The position numbers and the translations under genes are program-made. Shown here piece by piece: positions 10,490-24,400 of a DNA stretch of 64,000 nt (position 1 is its first letter; each line of letters begins with the position of its first letter). Source of the stretch: Tamarix chinensis. Taxonomy: Eukaryota; Streptophyta; Magnoliopsida; Caryophyllales; Tamaricaceae. The stretch spans positions 29,478,014-29,542,013 of the forward strand of contig CM060177.1 of assembly GCA_030549775.1 (NCBI GenBank), given 5' to 3'. The notes under the pieces were generated by a model. That model did not search any database and was not told where the DNA came from. It worked only from the letters and a program-made list of their open reading frames with translations.

Positions 10490-11430
10490 TACTACTTTTG
10501 TAGATGACTATGTGAGGGCCATGAAATGTCATGAAGCTTATAAGCCTAGATAGGACAAGTGGAGTCCTTGGAAAGATGTTCCATTTTCAAAATGGGCCTT
10601 TGGGTTTAAGAGTTAGGGCAATCAGGAAATGTACCTTCAAGTGCTTGTTTTTTTTAAGAATCAATTTTTCTTTGGACTCTCATGTCCCTTGTTGTAGTTT
10701 ATATATACTATTGTACTACAATATTTATTCATAACTCTATGATGCATTATTTTTATTTCTCCTTCTTAACTCTGGTCGAATTTTATTTTAGCCTTAGCAC
10801 TTGGCATAAGAAAGGTGATGAACCAAACTTATGCTAAATATGGCAATAACACCATGTTATTTAGTTATTAACACTTCTACGAAAATAGAGATTTTTAGCT
10901 GGTAGATTAGGGTGTTACAGTTGATATATAAATTATGTTAAGTATGTTCACTATATTTTAATTATCTTCCTAAAAGTGTTAGCATGGAATTTGGTTAAAA
11001 TGGAGCATGCAATTTGTGTAAATTATTATGTGTACGAATGCTGGTTAAAATGTGTTAAATGGCATAAATAAATTATATAGGTCATATATGTCTTATATGA
11101 TATGTTGAGCATGCCTAGGCATATTTTTAAACATAATTATTACTATTGTGTGTTCTAGGGGTAATTTGGTTATTTATGCATATCATAATATTTATTATGA
11201 TTAGAGGGCTTAATATGTTTTAATTATTTTTAAGTATGCAGATATGTGATTTTATATTTTAGAAATACATATTTAGCATGATTAATATTACCATATGTCT
11301 TAGGGGTATTTCGGTCATTTTAAGCGTATTATGATTTTTACTCTAACAACGATGTCTAATATGTGTTATTTGTTGTTGATTATGGGAATAAGTAATTTGA
11401 TGCTTTTGAATGCATATTTTAGCATTATTA

Positions 11431-11466
<36 letters not shown>

Positions 11467-12284
11467 GTCCTAGGGATATTTTAGTCATTTTAATTGTATC
11501 ATGATAATTATTTTTATAAGTGTGCTTAATGTGTTATTTCCTATGCGGCATGGGAATCTCTGATTTGATGTCCTAGAAACAAGTATTATAATTTTACATG
11601 CAAAATCATGTGTAGAGGAAAATTTTCATTTGATGTGTTTGGTAATTTATTTGTATGTTATGTAGTTTAATTATTATGCTTTAACCTTTTTATGATAAAT
11701 AATAAACAAAATGAAATTAGCATTCAAAATGGATGATAATGTGGTAATAACAATTTTGAAGGTATTTTAGTCACTTTTGACCTAATACACCTAGCATGAA
11801 TAATTAGACGTAGGATGACCTTAGTGTATTGGCAGGTTGACCTTAGTATTAACTTTGACTTAGACTTGAACCATTGACCTTAGAGTTGACTTAAATAATT
11901 GAAAATAAAGGAAAAATAGCTAAGTATGAAATTATAAATTTTTGTGTAATATGTGATATTTTGCAACTACTTTTTTAAGATATTAAAAGTGAAAGACCTT
12001 GAGTTTGGGAATGATTTCTCTCTAGGGGTAGCTACTCTAGAGACGAGGTAAGAGCCCTTGGTTTATTTGGTTCACTGGTGTGTTGTTGTACCCCAGTAAG
12101 ACCCTAGCCTACTGTATAGGTGACATATAAGCCTTATAGGAGGTATTGATACTTGACGATTAGATGTCCTAGGTTGGAAGAATACTATATTGCCTCGTGC
12201 GCTAATATGACCAAAGAGCTTTTATACCTCTATGTTGGATGGTTGGGAGGGTATCGTGATGTCTTGATTGGTTCGGTAGTAGCC

Positions 12285-12480
12285 TTTGGCCTATCTATGG
12301 TTCATAATAAAACCTTTGAGCCCTATCCGTGATAGTATGAATTTTATTTGGTGTTGTGCCTTTGAGCCCTACCTATGACAACATAAATTTTATTTGTTGT
12401 GCCTTTGATCCCTACCTATGACAACATAAATTTTATTTGGTATTGTGCCCTTGAGCCCTACCTGTGGTATTATAGATATT
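12285..12480. repeat. Tandem array in copy-B LTR, CTTTGAGCCCTACCTATGACAACAT units
   Basis: Three to four units of about 50-60 bases share GTGCCTTTGAGCCCTACCTATGACAACATAAATTTTATTTG. Two central units are nearly identical, pointing to fairly recent local duplication. Confidence 0.75.
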
Positions 12481-13221
12481 ACTGGTTTGATATTAAGATA
12501 TAAGATATATTGTGAAGATTATTCTTGTTGTGTTGAGATTTGTACTCATTATTAATTTAGAAAAAATCTCCTGTATAATTGATTCATTATCTTCATTTGT
12601 GATCTAAATGAATGAGTATGAACGATATGTTGTCTTGCTGATTATTGTTTATTTGATATGGTTATTGTATTTTCTTCATCACATATATATTGCAACATCT
12701 TATACTATATTTTGTTGTGATGTTTTTGATGTGTTTCATGCGGGCTTTGCATACCAGTTTTGTATAATGGGTTACTGAGTACCGTAGTATTGATGAGTTC
12801 CATTTTATGGTCTCATGCCTATTCAATGAACAATCTTTACCTTACAAAACTACTTTGAGAGTAAGGTCTGGTAGCTTCTGGTAAGGGTTGAGAGTTAGAA
12901 CTGTCTAAGGGTTCACCTAGCATTTTTTGATCCGTATTTTTCTGTTCTATTATTCTCTTATGTATTTCTTTTCACTGGATTTTTGTAACCACTGACATAT
13001 GGTTTATTCAGAATGATGTTGAGTTGCTCTGACTCTCCCTCTATATTGATTTTTATAATTGTGTTATTAATTTAAGTAGATAAAGGTTTAGCCTTAGTAC
13101 TTAGTATAATAATGGTAGAGGATGCTAGACTGATGCTATGTATGGCAGTAATAACCATTATTTTTGTAACTAACATTTTAGTAAAATAAAAATTTTAAGT
13201 AGTAAATTTAGGAGTGTTACA

Positions 13222-15060
13222 AAAATACTCGAAAAATGATTTTGATAAACTAATGCAACTTGTACCATAAATTACCTATAGTTTTTGGATAACTAAAGAA
13301 ATAATCGAAAATATCATAATATAAAAAAAATAAAATAAGTATTCCTATCTATTATATTCGATTCAATACGTTATAAATATTCTCTAGGTTGGGAAGCTAC
13401 GACACATCTTCAAGTTACATTAATTTCTATAATGGTCGATCACTCGCGAAATAAATACAATTTAAATACAAAATATCACTGCTATGAGATCTTTGCATGG
13501 AAATGAAAGAATATGATGCTTTTAATGAATGTGGTTATAATCTATTATTAAATAAATGAACTTTCCATGTTAATGTTGGTTTGATTGCAGACTCATTTAA
13601 AAGCAAAAAAATATGAGAAATTGTAAATAAAGAACGAGAATGGAATGAACATAATATGCCACACCTCATCATGATAGCAAATTATTATTTTTTCTCTTTT
13701 ATATTATTTTGGTATAAATTAGCTAATAACTTGTGATCTTTACTTATTAAGAAAATTCACAAATGAGCTTATGGCTTATTTTCTGATATGTGTTTTGAGA
13801 AGTTGAAAAATAAGAAAAACCTTTTTCTTAGAATGAAAAATTGGAGAATCAAGTATATTAATTAGTTTATTTGCATAAAGTTGGAGAATATGATTAAAAA
13901 GTACATCTTAAGTAGGAGTATCTTCAAGCTTTTATTTTTTCAATTCCCTTTTATTTAAAAATTATAAAACTAAAAAAATGATATTCTATTCGTTATTGTA
14001 AATGATTAAATTGACTTAAACAATAAAATAACCAAAAAGAATAAGTATAAGAAAAAAGACACTTACTTTTCATAAAAAATAAATTTATACACCTAATTGA
14101 AAGTACTAAAATCAACAAATATTGATAAAAACTAGTGGTCTAGTATTATTCACATTTATTAATATAACTTTTTTTAGGTATTTATTTTATTATTTTTTAA
14201 AGAGGTATTATTTTTTGTACATGACGACAAAAAGATAAAAAATAAGAAGAAGAAGAAATCAAGAGGAGAAAAAAAAAAGAAAAAAGAAAAAAGAAAAAAG
14301 AAGAAAAATAGAGAGATAGACTTACAATTTTCATTCACGGTTTGATTTGGTTTAGTTCTTATTTCAAACTAAATCAAAACATATTTTTATAATTTGGAAT
14401 TAAATTGAACCAAACCTTATTAAGGGTTAATGATTTGGTTCATTCAGTTTTTAATTTTTAAAAAATAAATATAAAAAATTATTAATTAATATAAAATTAC
14501 TTTAATATTTTTATGGATACTAGAATTAATGAACAATCAATTTTAAATTATAATTTAAAAATATTATTTTTATAATAATATTTAAAATACTATCAATTAT
14601 TTATATATAATTGTATATATATAAATATCATTTATATATAAGCTATAACTGCAATTATAAGAAAAATATAAGTCAAATAATGTACAAGTCACATAATATT
14701 TTTTAAACAAGCATCTAATATGACATCTTAGGTAAACAACAAATAAAAACGAGAGGATATGAATATTTTAGAAATATAATGAATAGAAAAATTTCATTAT
14801 AACAAATAATTTAGGATGAATATATACAGTGACAAAAATAACTTTTAATTAAAAGTATCCTGAATAATATTTACTCTGGTTGTATTACCATATATATATA
14901 TACACACACACACACAATTTACTAATCATGAAATGTAATTTAGTTTTTCTAACCCTAACCAAATTATTTAAAAAATTATAAACCAAATTATAAATTTTTA
15001 AATCAGAAATTAAATCAAAACATAAAATTAAAGTTTGGTTTGGTTTTAATTACGAATTAC
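13222..15060. other. AT-rich intergenic spacer
   Basis: No gene or recognisable transposon protein is seen. The spacer contains a long A/G run (about 14236-14312) and a TA/CA microsatellite (about 14892-14916). It separates the LTR cluster from the nucleotidyltransferase gene; any distal promoter of that gene would lie at its right end. Confidence 0.6.
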
Positions 15061-15425
15061 GTCGTACGCTGTTGAGTTCGAACAGGAAGGAAAGAAAGCA
15101 GGAGAAAGAACGTCAATACATCATCATCAACAACAAAAGAAAAGGGGGGAATACAATTCAGTTCACACTTTAATTCATTGCCATCTGCAGAACAAACCCT
15201 GAAACATCACTCTTCCAATTCAATCCGATCGCCTTTATTGGTGTTTCATTTATATATCCTGTCGTTATTCTCTTCATTCACCAAACCCTCGCTGCCGGTT
15301 TTCTTTTAAAACCCGACCAAATAAATCTCAATCAACCCCATTGGAGTTTTTAATACAAAGTTTAATAGCCAGATGGGGATTTTCTCAAATTTATCCTGAG
15401 AAGTTTTGGGCTGCTGGGATATTAA
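15061..15425 (+). promoter_or_regulatory. Probable promoter-proximal region and 5' UTR of the nucleotidyltransferase gene
   Basis: Base composition changes sharply near 15060 from AT-rich to mixed sequence with CT-rich and CAA-rich stretches typical of plant 5' leaders. TTTATATATCC (15249-15259) could be a TATA element, but it lies within leader-like sequence, so the true start of transcription is unclear. Confidence 0.35.
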
Positions 15426-18400
15426 ATGGATGATCTTCGGCGACCAAACGGTGCAGTCTTAGTAGAACCGTCGGTACAATCACATTCGTCATCACCAGAC
15501 TTGACGTCATCGTTGCGTTCGGCTACGTTTCTGATTGAGCCGGAAGTTTGGCCGCAGGCTGAACGGGTCACCCAGGAAATTATCACCTGGGTTCAGCCTA
15601 CTGTAACTTCAGAAGAGAAGAGGAAAGAGGTGATCGAGTATGTCCAGAGGCTGTTTAGAACTCGCCTTGGCTGTGAGGTTAGAAAGTTCTCTGACTTCAT
15701 TTTATGGTTTCGCTTTTTTTTTTTTTTTTGGTGTTCTGGTCTTTGATGTTTATTTCGATTATTTACGTTGTCAATAGTGGTGGCAGCATTTGAAAGATGA
15801 AGTTTTAAATACTGTAATGCATGTTTCCATTCGGGTTTGGCTTGATACTGATCCCTGTTGATTTTGCACGGGCATTATTGTTTTGTGGATAAGTTAAATT
15901 TTGTAGATATCATTAACTACGCAGTGAAGATAGTGAAGGATGGATTTGTTGGTTTTACCCTAGCGCATTGGAATCATATGGTTTTACATGAATTGAAACC
16001 CTGAACTACATGTCTTAATTCCTACTGGATTGCTAATAATTTGCGTTTATTAGTTCAGTTTGGGGCTGAGAATTTAGTATATATAAACATTACTCCCTTG
16101 CATATATAAATTGTTTTACGCACATATTAAAATATATTAAATTTTAGATTCAAAGTTTTGTACTTTTACTAGCATACCCTCATATGAATACCTCATACTC
16201 TTTCAATTAGTTGGAAAGAGAATAATGTTAAGGGTAAAATTGGGAACATAACATTAAATTTTTAATGCTTTTCGTTAAATAATACATTATATATTACGAA
16301 ACAAAATTCAAAATTCTATATGACTTATATTATAAAACAGAGGGAGTAGTAAATAGGCATTGAACAAGCAAAGGAAGGATTTAGTGATAAACCCTAGACC
16401 AGCAGAAGCATTTGGGCTTTAGTAGGTTGAATTTCAAAATACTCGTTTATCACTTTGCTTGCTTAGTCTATGATCAGGACTGATATTTTATTATTTTCTG
16501 ATTACATTAGTACTGGGTAGGAATTGGATTTGAATAGGAGGGATATATTTTTGATCCCATGGTCCATTGAAAGCATTCCAATAATAACTGCCTCAAAGAT
16601 TTTACTTTTATTTCTGATGTCAAATGTCGAAAAACTCTTCTACCTGTTTGTCAAAATTTCAAATTTCTAATGCTTTATATACTCTTTCTCTTGCATATTT
16701 TAAAGTGTTTTAGACATATCTGTTTTTTCTGGCATTTACGTATCGGCGAAGGTATTTGACTGTGTATTTCAAAAACAACCCCATTCTCAAATATTAAGTT
16801 GTCCGAACATATGGAAGAATTAGTAATATATCCAAATGTGGTCATCTGCTAGTTTGTGTAGGACTTTATGTGGATGGACTTCTTTTGTGTGTTGCACATG
16901 AGTAAACAAAAGTCGTAGCTTTTGTAGATTTGTGGATTGGTGAAAATTTGTGGATAGCAATAACTAGGCAGTGAAAATAGCAATGGATGGATCTGTTGGT
17001 GTATCCTATGCTTTGTAAACTTTTTGGTTTTTTCATGGATTTAAGGTCAGAGCTAAATGTTTTAATTCATCTAAGTTGCTTTTAATTTATCTGGCTATTA
17101 GCATTTCTGGCTGCTTAGTAAAATTTAGGGCAGAGATTTTAGTATTTATAGATGCCCATAAGGAATCATTGATGGTAGCAAAGGATGGATTATTGGTAAG
17201 CCCTAGATCATTATAATAGTTTCAGTTTCAGTGGGGGGAACTCTGAAATACATGGAACTACGTTCGGCTTACTGATATTATTGTTTTTATTTGTGTGGTC
17301 CATGCAATTAAATCGCGGACCGCTAAATCGGTAGCGGCCGCTAATTCGCGGATTTTCAGTGTGCCGCGACGCGAATTAGCCGGTTCGCGACGGATTTCTC
17401 ATTTCACGTTGTTCTCGCCGATTTAGCGCCGATAAATCGGTTATCGGTATTTATCGGCGATAAATACCCGATTTATCGGCAAGCAAGAATACCCTGCCCA
17501 GCTGCCCTACACCCATCTCTTCCGTTCTGCGCCATCACCGAAAGCACCGAGACATAGAAAGCAGCACAGAAAACAAAAGGGACGGAGACAGTGTATTAAG
17601 ACAGAATTCGCTAGAAATTAAAAGAAAAAACTTGAACTAACCTGCCCAAAAACTAGCTTTCGTTGTGCGTGGAGCTCCGAGCAGATGCTGCAGATCATCA
17701 TCTTCTTTTCTCTGTGCTGCTCTTCCGTCGTCTCTGCGAAGCGCTTCTCGTCTTCGACTCGTGGTGGCTCGCCGGTGTAGTTATTGTGGACAGGGAGTCG
17801 GGATTTGGGATTGGGAGAGTATGGCTGTGCGGGCTGTTGGGGAAGAACCGAAGAAGAGAGTGAGAGTGAGGTGCGGGGGTATGAGGACTGACTACTGAGG
17901 TGAGTCGTGAGTCTTGTGACTTCTGGAAAATGGGTGTGTGAATAGTAAAGACCGAACAACGACAAAATTTTTTTAAGACGGCCGGACGGGTGTGTGAGTC
18001 GGTAAGTCAAGCCTGCACCCGTGCGACTTTGGACTGGGTTTAAGGGATTAAGGCCCAATTTTACTACCTAATCCACATATTAATAAGGTTAGTATTTTTT
18101 TTTTATAATATTATTTAGCTGTAATTAATAGATTAGTTATATATTTTTATTTGATTAAATTAAACTTTAGTTTAGTCTCTTTTTTTAATTAAATAATTAT
18201 ATTTTTCTTGAATAAATAATATTAGTTAAGATTTAACATTTAAGTGGTGTTAATATTAATTTAGTGTGCATATATATAACTTATATAATTAAGACTAATG
18301 GATAATAATTTTTAGAATTTTGACTTTTTATAAATCTGTATAAATATAATATAAATTAACAAGCATAAAGTTATGTTATTCATTAATTTCATATCTACCG

Positions 18401-21400
18401 CTAAATAATATACCTTGTTTTCATTCGAACGCAAATGTAGTGTTATTAGAACAATTTAACATCTAATAAGTCATTTAAATGCTTCTAATATAATATAGAA
18501 CACTAGTTTATTAAATAATTACATTTAAATGAACAATTAATAAGAATTCAAGCATTATGTGAAATAAAAATAAAAATTCACGCCGCGACGACCGCGACAC
18601 AAAATTTATCGTTCGCGACGCTCCGATACCGCGACACCGCGACCGCGACCGCGAACGCGACCGCAACCGCGATTTAATTGCATGGTGTGGTCTGTTGCAA
18701 GGAGATATAGTTTAGTATTGTTTGATCTCAGTCATAGGCATTGGATGTAGATTATGGATTTGTTGAACTGTAGCCTAGTGGAAGTATTTCAGTAATAATT
18801 GGTCCAGACATTTTACTTTTATTTGCGATGCCAAAGATTGGAGAATTTTGGCACCCTTCTCCAAGTTCCAAAAGTTTGTATATTTTCTCGAGGCTTATTT
18901 TCGAGTTATTGCGGAATGTTTCTGATTTTACTGGCACTTGCGTGTCGGCCAAGGTTTTGATGTGCAGTTAGAAATCCCTCATTCTTGAGTATCAAGTTGT
19001 CAGTAGATATGAAAGACCTAGAATTTATCTGTCAGTATCATTTGTTTATTTGTGTAAGATTTTATGCATATGATTCCTTCATGTATTGCATGTCCGTAAA
19101 TGAGAGTCAAAGATTCCTGAAGTATAAGTGTCATTTTGTTCAAATATACTCTATTTAGAAGCTTTTATATCTTGTTCGATAGTCATCACACTGCCGTTTT
19201 TATCTGTAAATTAATTCACTGTGAGATGAATGGTACAATATAGATGTAAGTGCTAAGCTAATCATTAGATTGTGTGAATGTGAGTTAAAAAGAGAGGATC
19301 TTATTATCAGTGGGTTCTTTTACTTGCTTGTTCTTGTCGTCATAGTGAAAAGGTATTATGAATGTTGAAGTGCCTTTTACCCATCAGATGTACTCGGATG
19401 CGAGTAAGTGAAGTTGCATTTTCTCCATTTGCCACTCAGAATATTTTTCTTCCATGGATTTCTAGTTTTGATGATGTCAAGCAGCACATCTGTTGACAGT
19501 AAAGGGAGGACTGCCATTTTGATCATGAAATGACATAAAGTAAAAGTGGCTCGCATATGAAAGTTTTGCCTGGAGTCTGTGCACGTGGTTTATGCGAACA
19601 TGTCAATTCTGGTCATCAGATGTACTTTTTAAAGCTATCATTTTCTGGCTTTGCTCCCTCATTATTATCACGTTCCTTTGGTTGTGGTGACTTTCAATGA
19701 CAATCGCAAATTTACTCAGGACATTATGTGAATCAAAAGGACAACTTAATGAAGTGATGATATCCTGAATCATATTGAATTCCGATGGAGCAAAGGGTAG
19801 AGTTATGGAAACTTAAGATTCCAAATTATTGCATCATTTGAGCTAATGTGATCATCTTCAAAAGTAAAGAAGTTAAAGTACATATCCAAATATGTTAATT
19901 TACATTACTTGATTTCATGTCACAATTCACCAAATGGAGCCTTAATGTACCTTGTTGTGACTAGAAATTTCACTTTGCCGAATTTTTATATGGTTGCATA
20001 CATTTTATGATTGAAAATTATATCCCAGTTTCTATAGTGACAAGGATAAATTCCATTTAGGCACCTTAACATTTGAGCTAATATTTTTAGGTATCTTGTA
20101 TTTTGCATAATTCTACTTATATACATTCACATTTGAATTATATCCATTCAATTATTGAAATGAAAAATAAATTCAATTGTGTAGGTATTTAGGTGGAATT
20201 ATGCAAATTATAAGTTACTTGAAAAATATTAGGCTAAATGTCAGGCGACCTAAATGGAGTTTATCCTAGTGGCAAATAAAAGCAAATTCAAAATTCTTGG
20301 AAGGGAAATTTGGTGGTGATTTGGAGGAGAATTAAAACTTGAATAATGGAAAAGTAAAGTGCTAAGTTGCTTATCTTCAGAATTTGGTGTTTAGTTGTAT
20401 GATACAAAGTATAAGTTCGCAATATGGCGTGTGAGAGTAGTGGGGAGATGGATTTGACTCACTAAGACTAGAAAAGTCATTATGTTATATGGAGGAGAGA
20501 TATGCGTCTGAAGAAATGTAGGCACAGAAGCAATTAATTGACTATCCTGTCTAGATTTCCATATCAAAAAATTAAATGTGCCCTCAAGTTCCTTACCATG
20601 GTAGTTTTGTCGGTGCCGTAGTAGTCTCCTTTGCATTTCCTTCTAAAGTTTGATTAATATCTAGGAATCTTGTTTCAAATTTTACTGGTATGGGTTTGCA
20701 TGATCTAAAGAAAGAATGAAGGCTAATCCCCAAGATTTCGGTAATGCATGCGTCCTTCTATTGCAACGTCAAAATCGGAAGGCTTTCTTGAAGAGACCCT
20801 AAAAATGGGAAGAGTTTGTAATTTTTAACTGCTAGCAAGGTCACCACATATGATGTGTAGGGCGACTTGTAGGGAATTTACTTAGGATGAGGATGAAAAG
20901 TGTTTAATTTTTGCTGTCCCACATTTATCTTGGTCAGATGAGATTTTTACTTAAATTCACCCGTCCTTGTTTCCACTTTTCCTCTTGAATATGGATTTAC
21001 TGCTTGTTATATTGGACTTTTCTGTTCTCTCCTACAAAAGATTGTTCATCTATCAAAGTATTTTTCCCTTAGAGAACAAATTCTTTTATGTTATTTCTTG
21101 TTTTGAGAAGAGCAGATGGTCTAGCAATATTTAGTGCAATTGCATGGTGGAAATAATATCCTTAATTTTCATGCTATTAATTTATGGATGAAATATCAGC
21201 AACTCTGCCTTTTTTCTCTTTCTTTCTCTTGCCGAGTGTGCTGATATATTAATATGTGCCACAGAGATTTATTATTTGGAAATCATACCTTTTGCATTGC
21301 ATGTCAAGTAGATTATATCATTGGAAGTTTGTGTGGTTGATCCAAGTTGTTGTATACTGGTTAATGTAATTATTTTGGTTTTCGCAATGATGTTTTGCAG

Positions 21401-24400
21401 GTTTATCCTTTTGGATCTGTGCCATTGAAGACCTACCTACCTGATGGAGATATTGATCTGACAGCTTTTTGCCACTTCAGTTCAGAGGAATCTTTGGCAG
21501 GGGAGGTTTCTTCAATGCTGGTAGCAGAAGATACTAACCCAGCTGCAGAGTGTATAGTGAAGGATGTCCACACCATTCGTGCTGAGGTTTCTTCTTTAAT
21601 CTTGGTCACGTTTGCTACCTTTTGCTTTATGTGAAAGAAATTCATCAACAATCTAATAATAAATTGTTACAAATCTATGTTATGTGTTTTATTTGATGAA
21701 TGTTTGTTAATACCTTGAGGTTTCCCCTTTTAAGTTGATCTTTCATATGTATTTGTATATTATAACTTTTCTTAAAAGGCAGCCTGGCTTGTTGACTTGT
21801 ATAAAAGGAACTTCATTAATGATCAAAAGATATTGTTAATGGGTCATGATTTTCCACAAGTTAGTCGAATATATTTAGGGATTTTCATGCATATTGCCTC
21901 TGATGTGTGTGATTATTGATTCTAACCAGAGGAGGTTGTTGCTTTGACAACTTTAAACATTATTCCTTCAATCAGTGTGAAAGAAAAGACCATTGTGCTG
22001 TAGGCTTTCTATTCAGTCATGTTCACCTGCCACCCTGTGTTTACTGGAGTTATTCTCTTTGTAAACTTTGGGTTTCATCTTTCCATAGATCCTACTTGAC
22101 AACTAAGAATCTTGAATATTTTGCCTTACCTTTGCCTAATTTCCCTTCCTAAATCAATTTCTATTTTTAATGAATATTGAAACTTGGTGATACAGGTAAC
22201 TATATCAATATGAAATTTGTTGATACATGTTGCTTTATGCTCTTCGTTAGCCACATTGAATATCTTGCCTATCAAAGCAGATAACAGAGAAAGTATAGTA
22301 ACATGTTTGACTTTGAGATTAGGTGGGCTATCTCTCAGAAAACTCATTTCATTTGCGCATGTTTTCGTTATGAGACAGGCATGTGTGTGAGCGACTAAAA
22401 ATGTTTCAGCCCAGGTTGACAATGAAACGTCATTGTCTTCTTATCAATTTATGTTTCATGATAGATGATATAATTTCTTCATGGGTATGGAAAGAAATCT
22501 CTGCACTGCAAAAAAAGAAAAAAGGAAAACAGAAAAGATAGCTAGAACCGGAACATAGTAAATAAAGGTAACTTTAGCATGGGATGCGCCATTGAGGAGA
22601 TCAGGTGTACTGGGCTTCTTTTATAGGATTGTATGGTTTGAGCCATTCCTTAAAATAATGTGTTACCAGGCTTGAGCAATATAATGTTTTCCATTGTATA
22701 TAGATTCTTTTTTAGGTCAATTTGAAGCTTTCTAGCAAAATACGACTAGTTATTAATGCAGCTAGTTTTTCTCTCATGTGATGCACGGATGTCAAATATT
22801 GTAAATTATCTTTCTTTCTTTCTTTTGTTGAGCCACTGCCTGAAAAAATAACATAATGATATATGCCTGGTAAATTGCTGGATACACCGGTGATGCTTAT
22901 TTGTTTTGCTAATTTAATTCTACAAAGCATATTAGTCGAGCTTGCCTCAAATAATTATTGATGTTATTAGCTATCCTTGTTAGCTGAGATTTGTTGATGT
23001 TTGTCAATATTGTTGAAGTATACATGTCTGACTGAATTGTAGTCGTTGGAATAAATTTAACAAAATAGGATAATAATTGGTAAAATAATTGACAATGAAT
23101 TTACTTTTTGACCATTATCTCCCTTTATTTTCCTGTTCGTAGAAGTATATCCATCAATAAATAAAGTCTATTGTTATACAAGTTCTTGTGTTTGGTTTTA
23201 ATAAAGAGAGAAATATTAATAACAAGTATTATTATTTTATAACTTTAAATTCGTTGTAGTTGATTCATAATAATCCAATTGAAAAAATTGTTCATGACAG
23301 CTAAAAAATAATTTATAAAAATATCGATAAAAAAAAATCCAACAAGTGTTTCATTTAATATTCGCATGCTGTTATTGATCAATTGTAACAAGTTTTTGAT
23401 AACAATATCATTGAATTAAATTATAAGTGATATGCTCCATAAAAGCATCAATGTAAAAAAACAAATGATATCAATTTTTGCAATTGTTCTTTCAGAACAT
23501 AATCCATGCCACAAAACTGTAGAGTTGCTAATATACATATCAATTTCCCTACTTTTTCTTAGAGTCAATTGTGTTTAAATCATCAACCTTCTAAGCTAGT
23601 GTGTATATCAAGTTATCACCTCATGGTTTCCTTTCAATGACTACAAAAATCCAACTAATAAAATAAGCACAAAACTGTAGTGTGTAATATTATTTTATGA
23701 AACATCTGCATTATCATCCTACCTAGGCAAGTATTCACAAGCAACATCAGTAGCACCAAAAATAAGAAAATACAATCTGAATTGATACGAGAGTGATTTT
23801 TTTATTTTATATTTTAAAAGTAGCTTCAGCATACAAAAGATTCCACCAATCTAAAAGTGGCTGAATTGGAACTTTGGAAGTGCGAGATGATGGTGAAAAA
23901 TTGAAAAGCTATGTATCAAAAAGCAATCAAATATAACAGAATTATAAAATCAGTTTGAAAAAATTAATGGAGAACATTCTATTAGATATTGTTTATTCCT
24001 GATGCTGAATGTGCTGCAAGCCTGGAGCAATGGAAATAAGGAGCAAATTTGACAATTTTATCTACACATTCTTCTTTTATCTTCTTTGTTGCATTCATTC
24101 TCTGCAATGTTGAATTTTCTTAGCTCATAAACATTGCGGTCCTTGTAGGATTCAATAGTACAGAGTCCATACTTTATTTTCATTACCTCCGGCTTCTGTT
24201 GTTCCATGAATCATCTTTACTACTTTGAATCAGCCTGCAGGCAGCCGAGGTGCAGCAGGGTGCGACAAAATAAGAGGTCTTAGACCACCCACAATGGGAG
24301 CACCCCATCTAAACTCTGATAGTGATGATAATAATACTAATATAATACTATTTTGCTCACCATTTTCTTTTCACTCAATTTACCTCCACATTAATACTCT

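Larger units (their letters stand above)
9176..10919 (+). mobile_element. Nested solo LTR, 1744 bp, TSD GTTGA
   Basis: The element begins TGTAATACCC and ends GGTGTTACA, and is flanked by the perfect 5-bp duplication GTTGA (9171-9175 and 10920-10924). The host LTR sequence continues uninterrupted across the two flanks, so the insertion is clean. Its first 100 bases resemble the start of the 36843 element (TGTAATACCCTATTT, then TAATTATGTGT), but it lacks that element's C-rich leader region and so is about half as long. It carries a five-unit tandem array (10012-10250) and the hairpin at 10467-10489. No protein-coding sequence is seen, so this is best read as a solo LTR left by recombination. 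It is younger than the block that contains it. Confidence 0.85.
8291..13221 (+). mobile_element. LTR-like block, plus orientation (copy B, right part), interrupted
   Basis: A C-rich leader-like region (8310-8870) is followed by TTTTAGGTACAAAAGTTTAATTAG (near 9038) and GATATTGCATGATAGCACATTAG (near 9145), both also found near 38005 and 38110 in the 36843 element. A nested LTR at 9176-10919 splits the block; homology resumes at 10925 (AAATTATGTTAAGTATG) and ends in AAATTTAGGAGTGTTACA at 13221, the same terminus as at 40332. It contains an AAAGTGAAAGACCTTGAGTT phrase (near 11986), a short tandem array and a decayed TGAGTAC...GTATTGA hairpin. Removing the nested element leaves about 3.2 kb, near the 3.5-kb length of the 36843 LTR; the first few hundred bases are missing. 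No internal coding region is present. Confidence 0.65.

Noticed and set aside
17618..18058. 146-codon minus frame as a hAT transposase
   Set aside because: No hAT dimerisation or catalytic pattern; much too short and Ser/Pro-rich.
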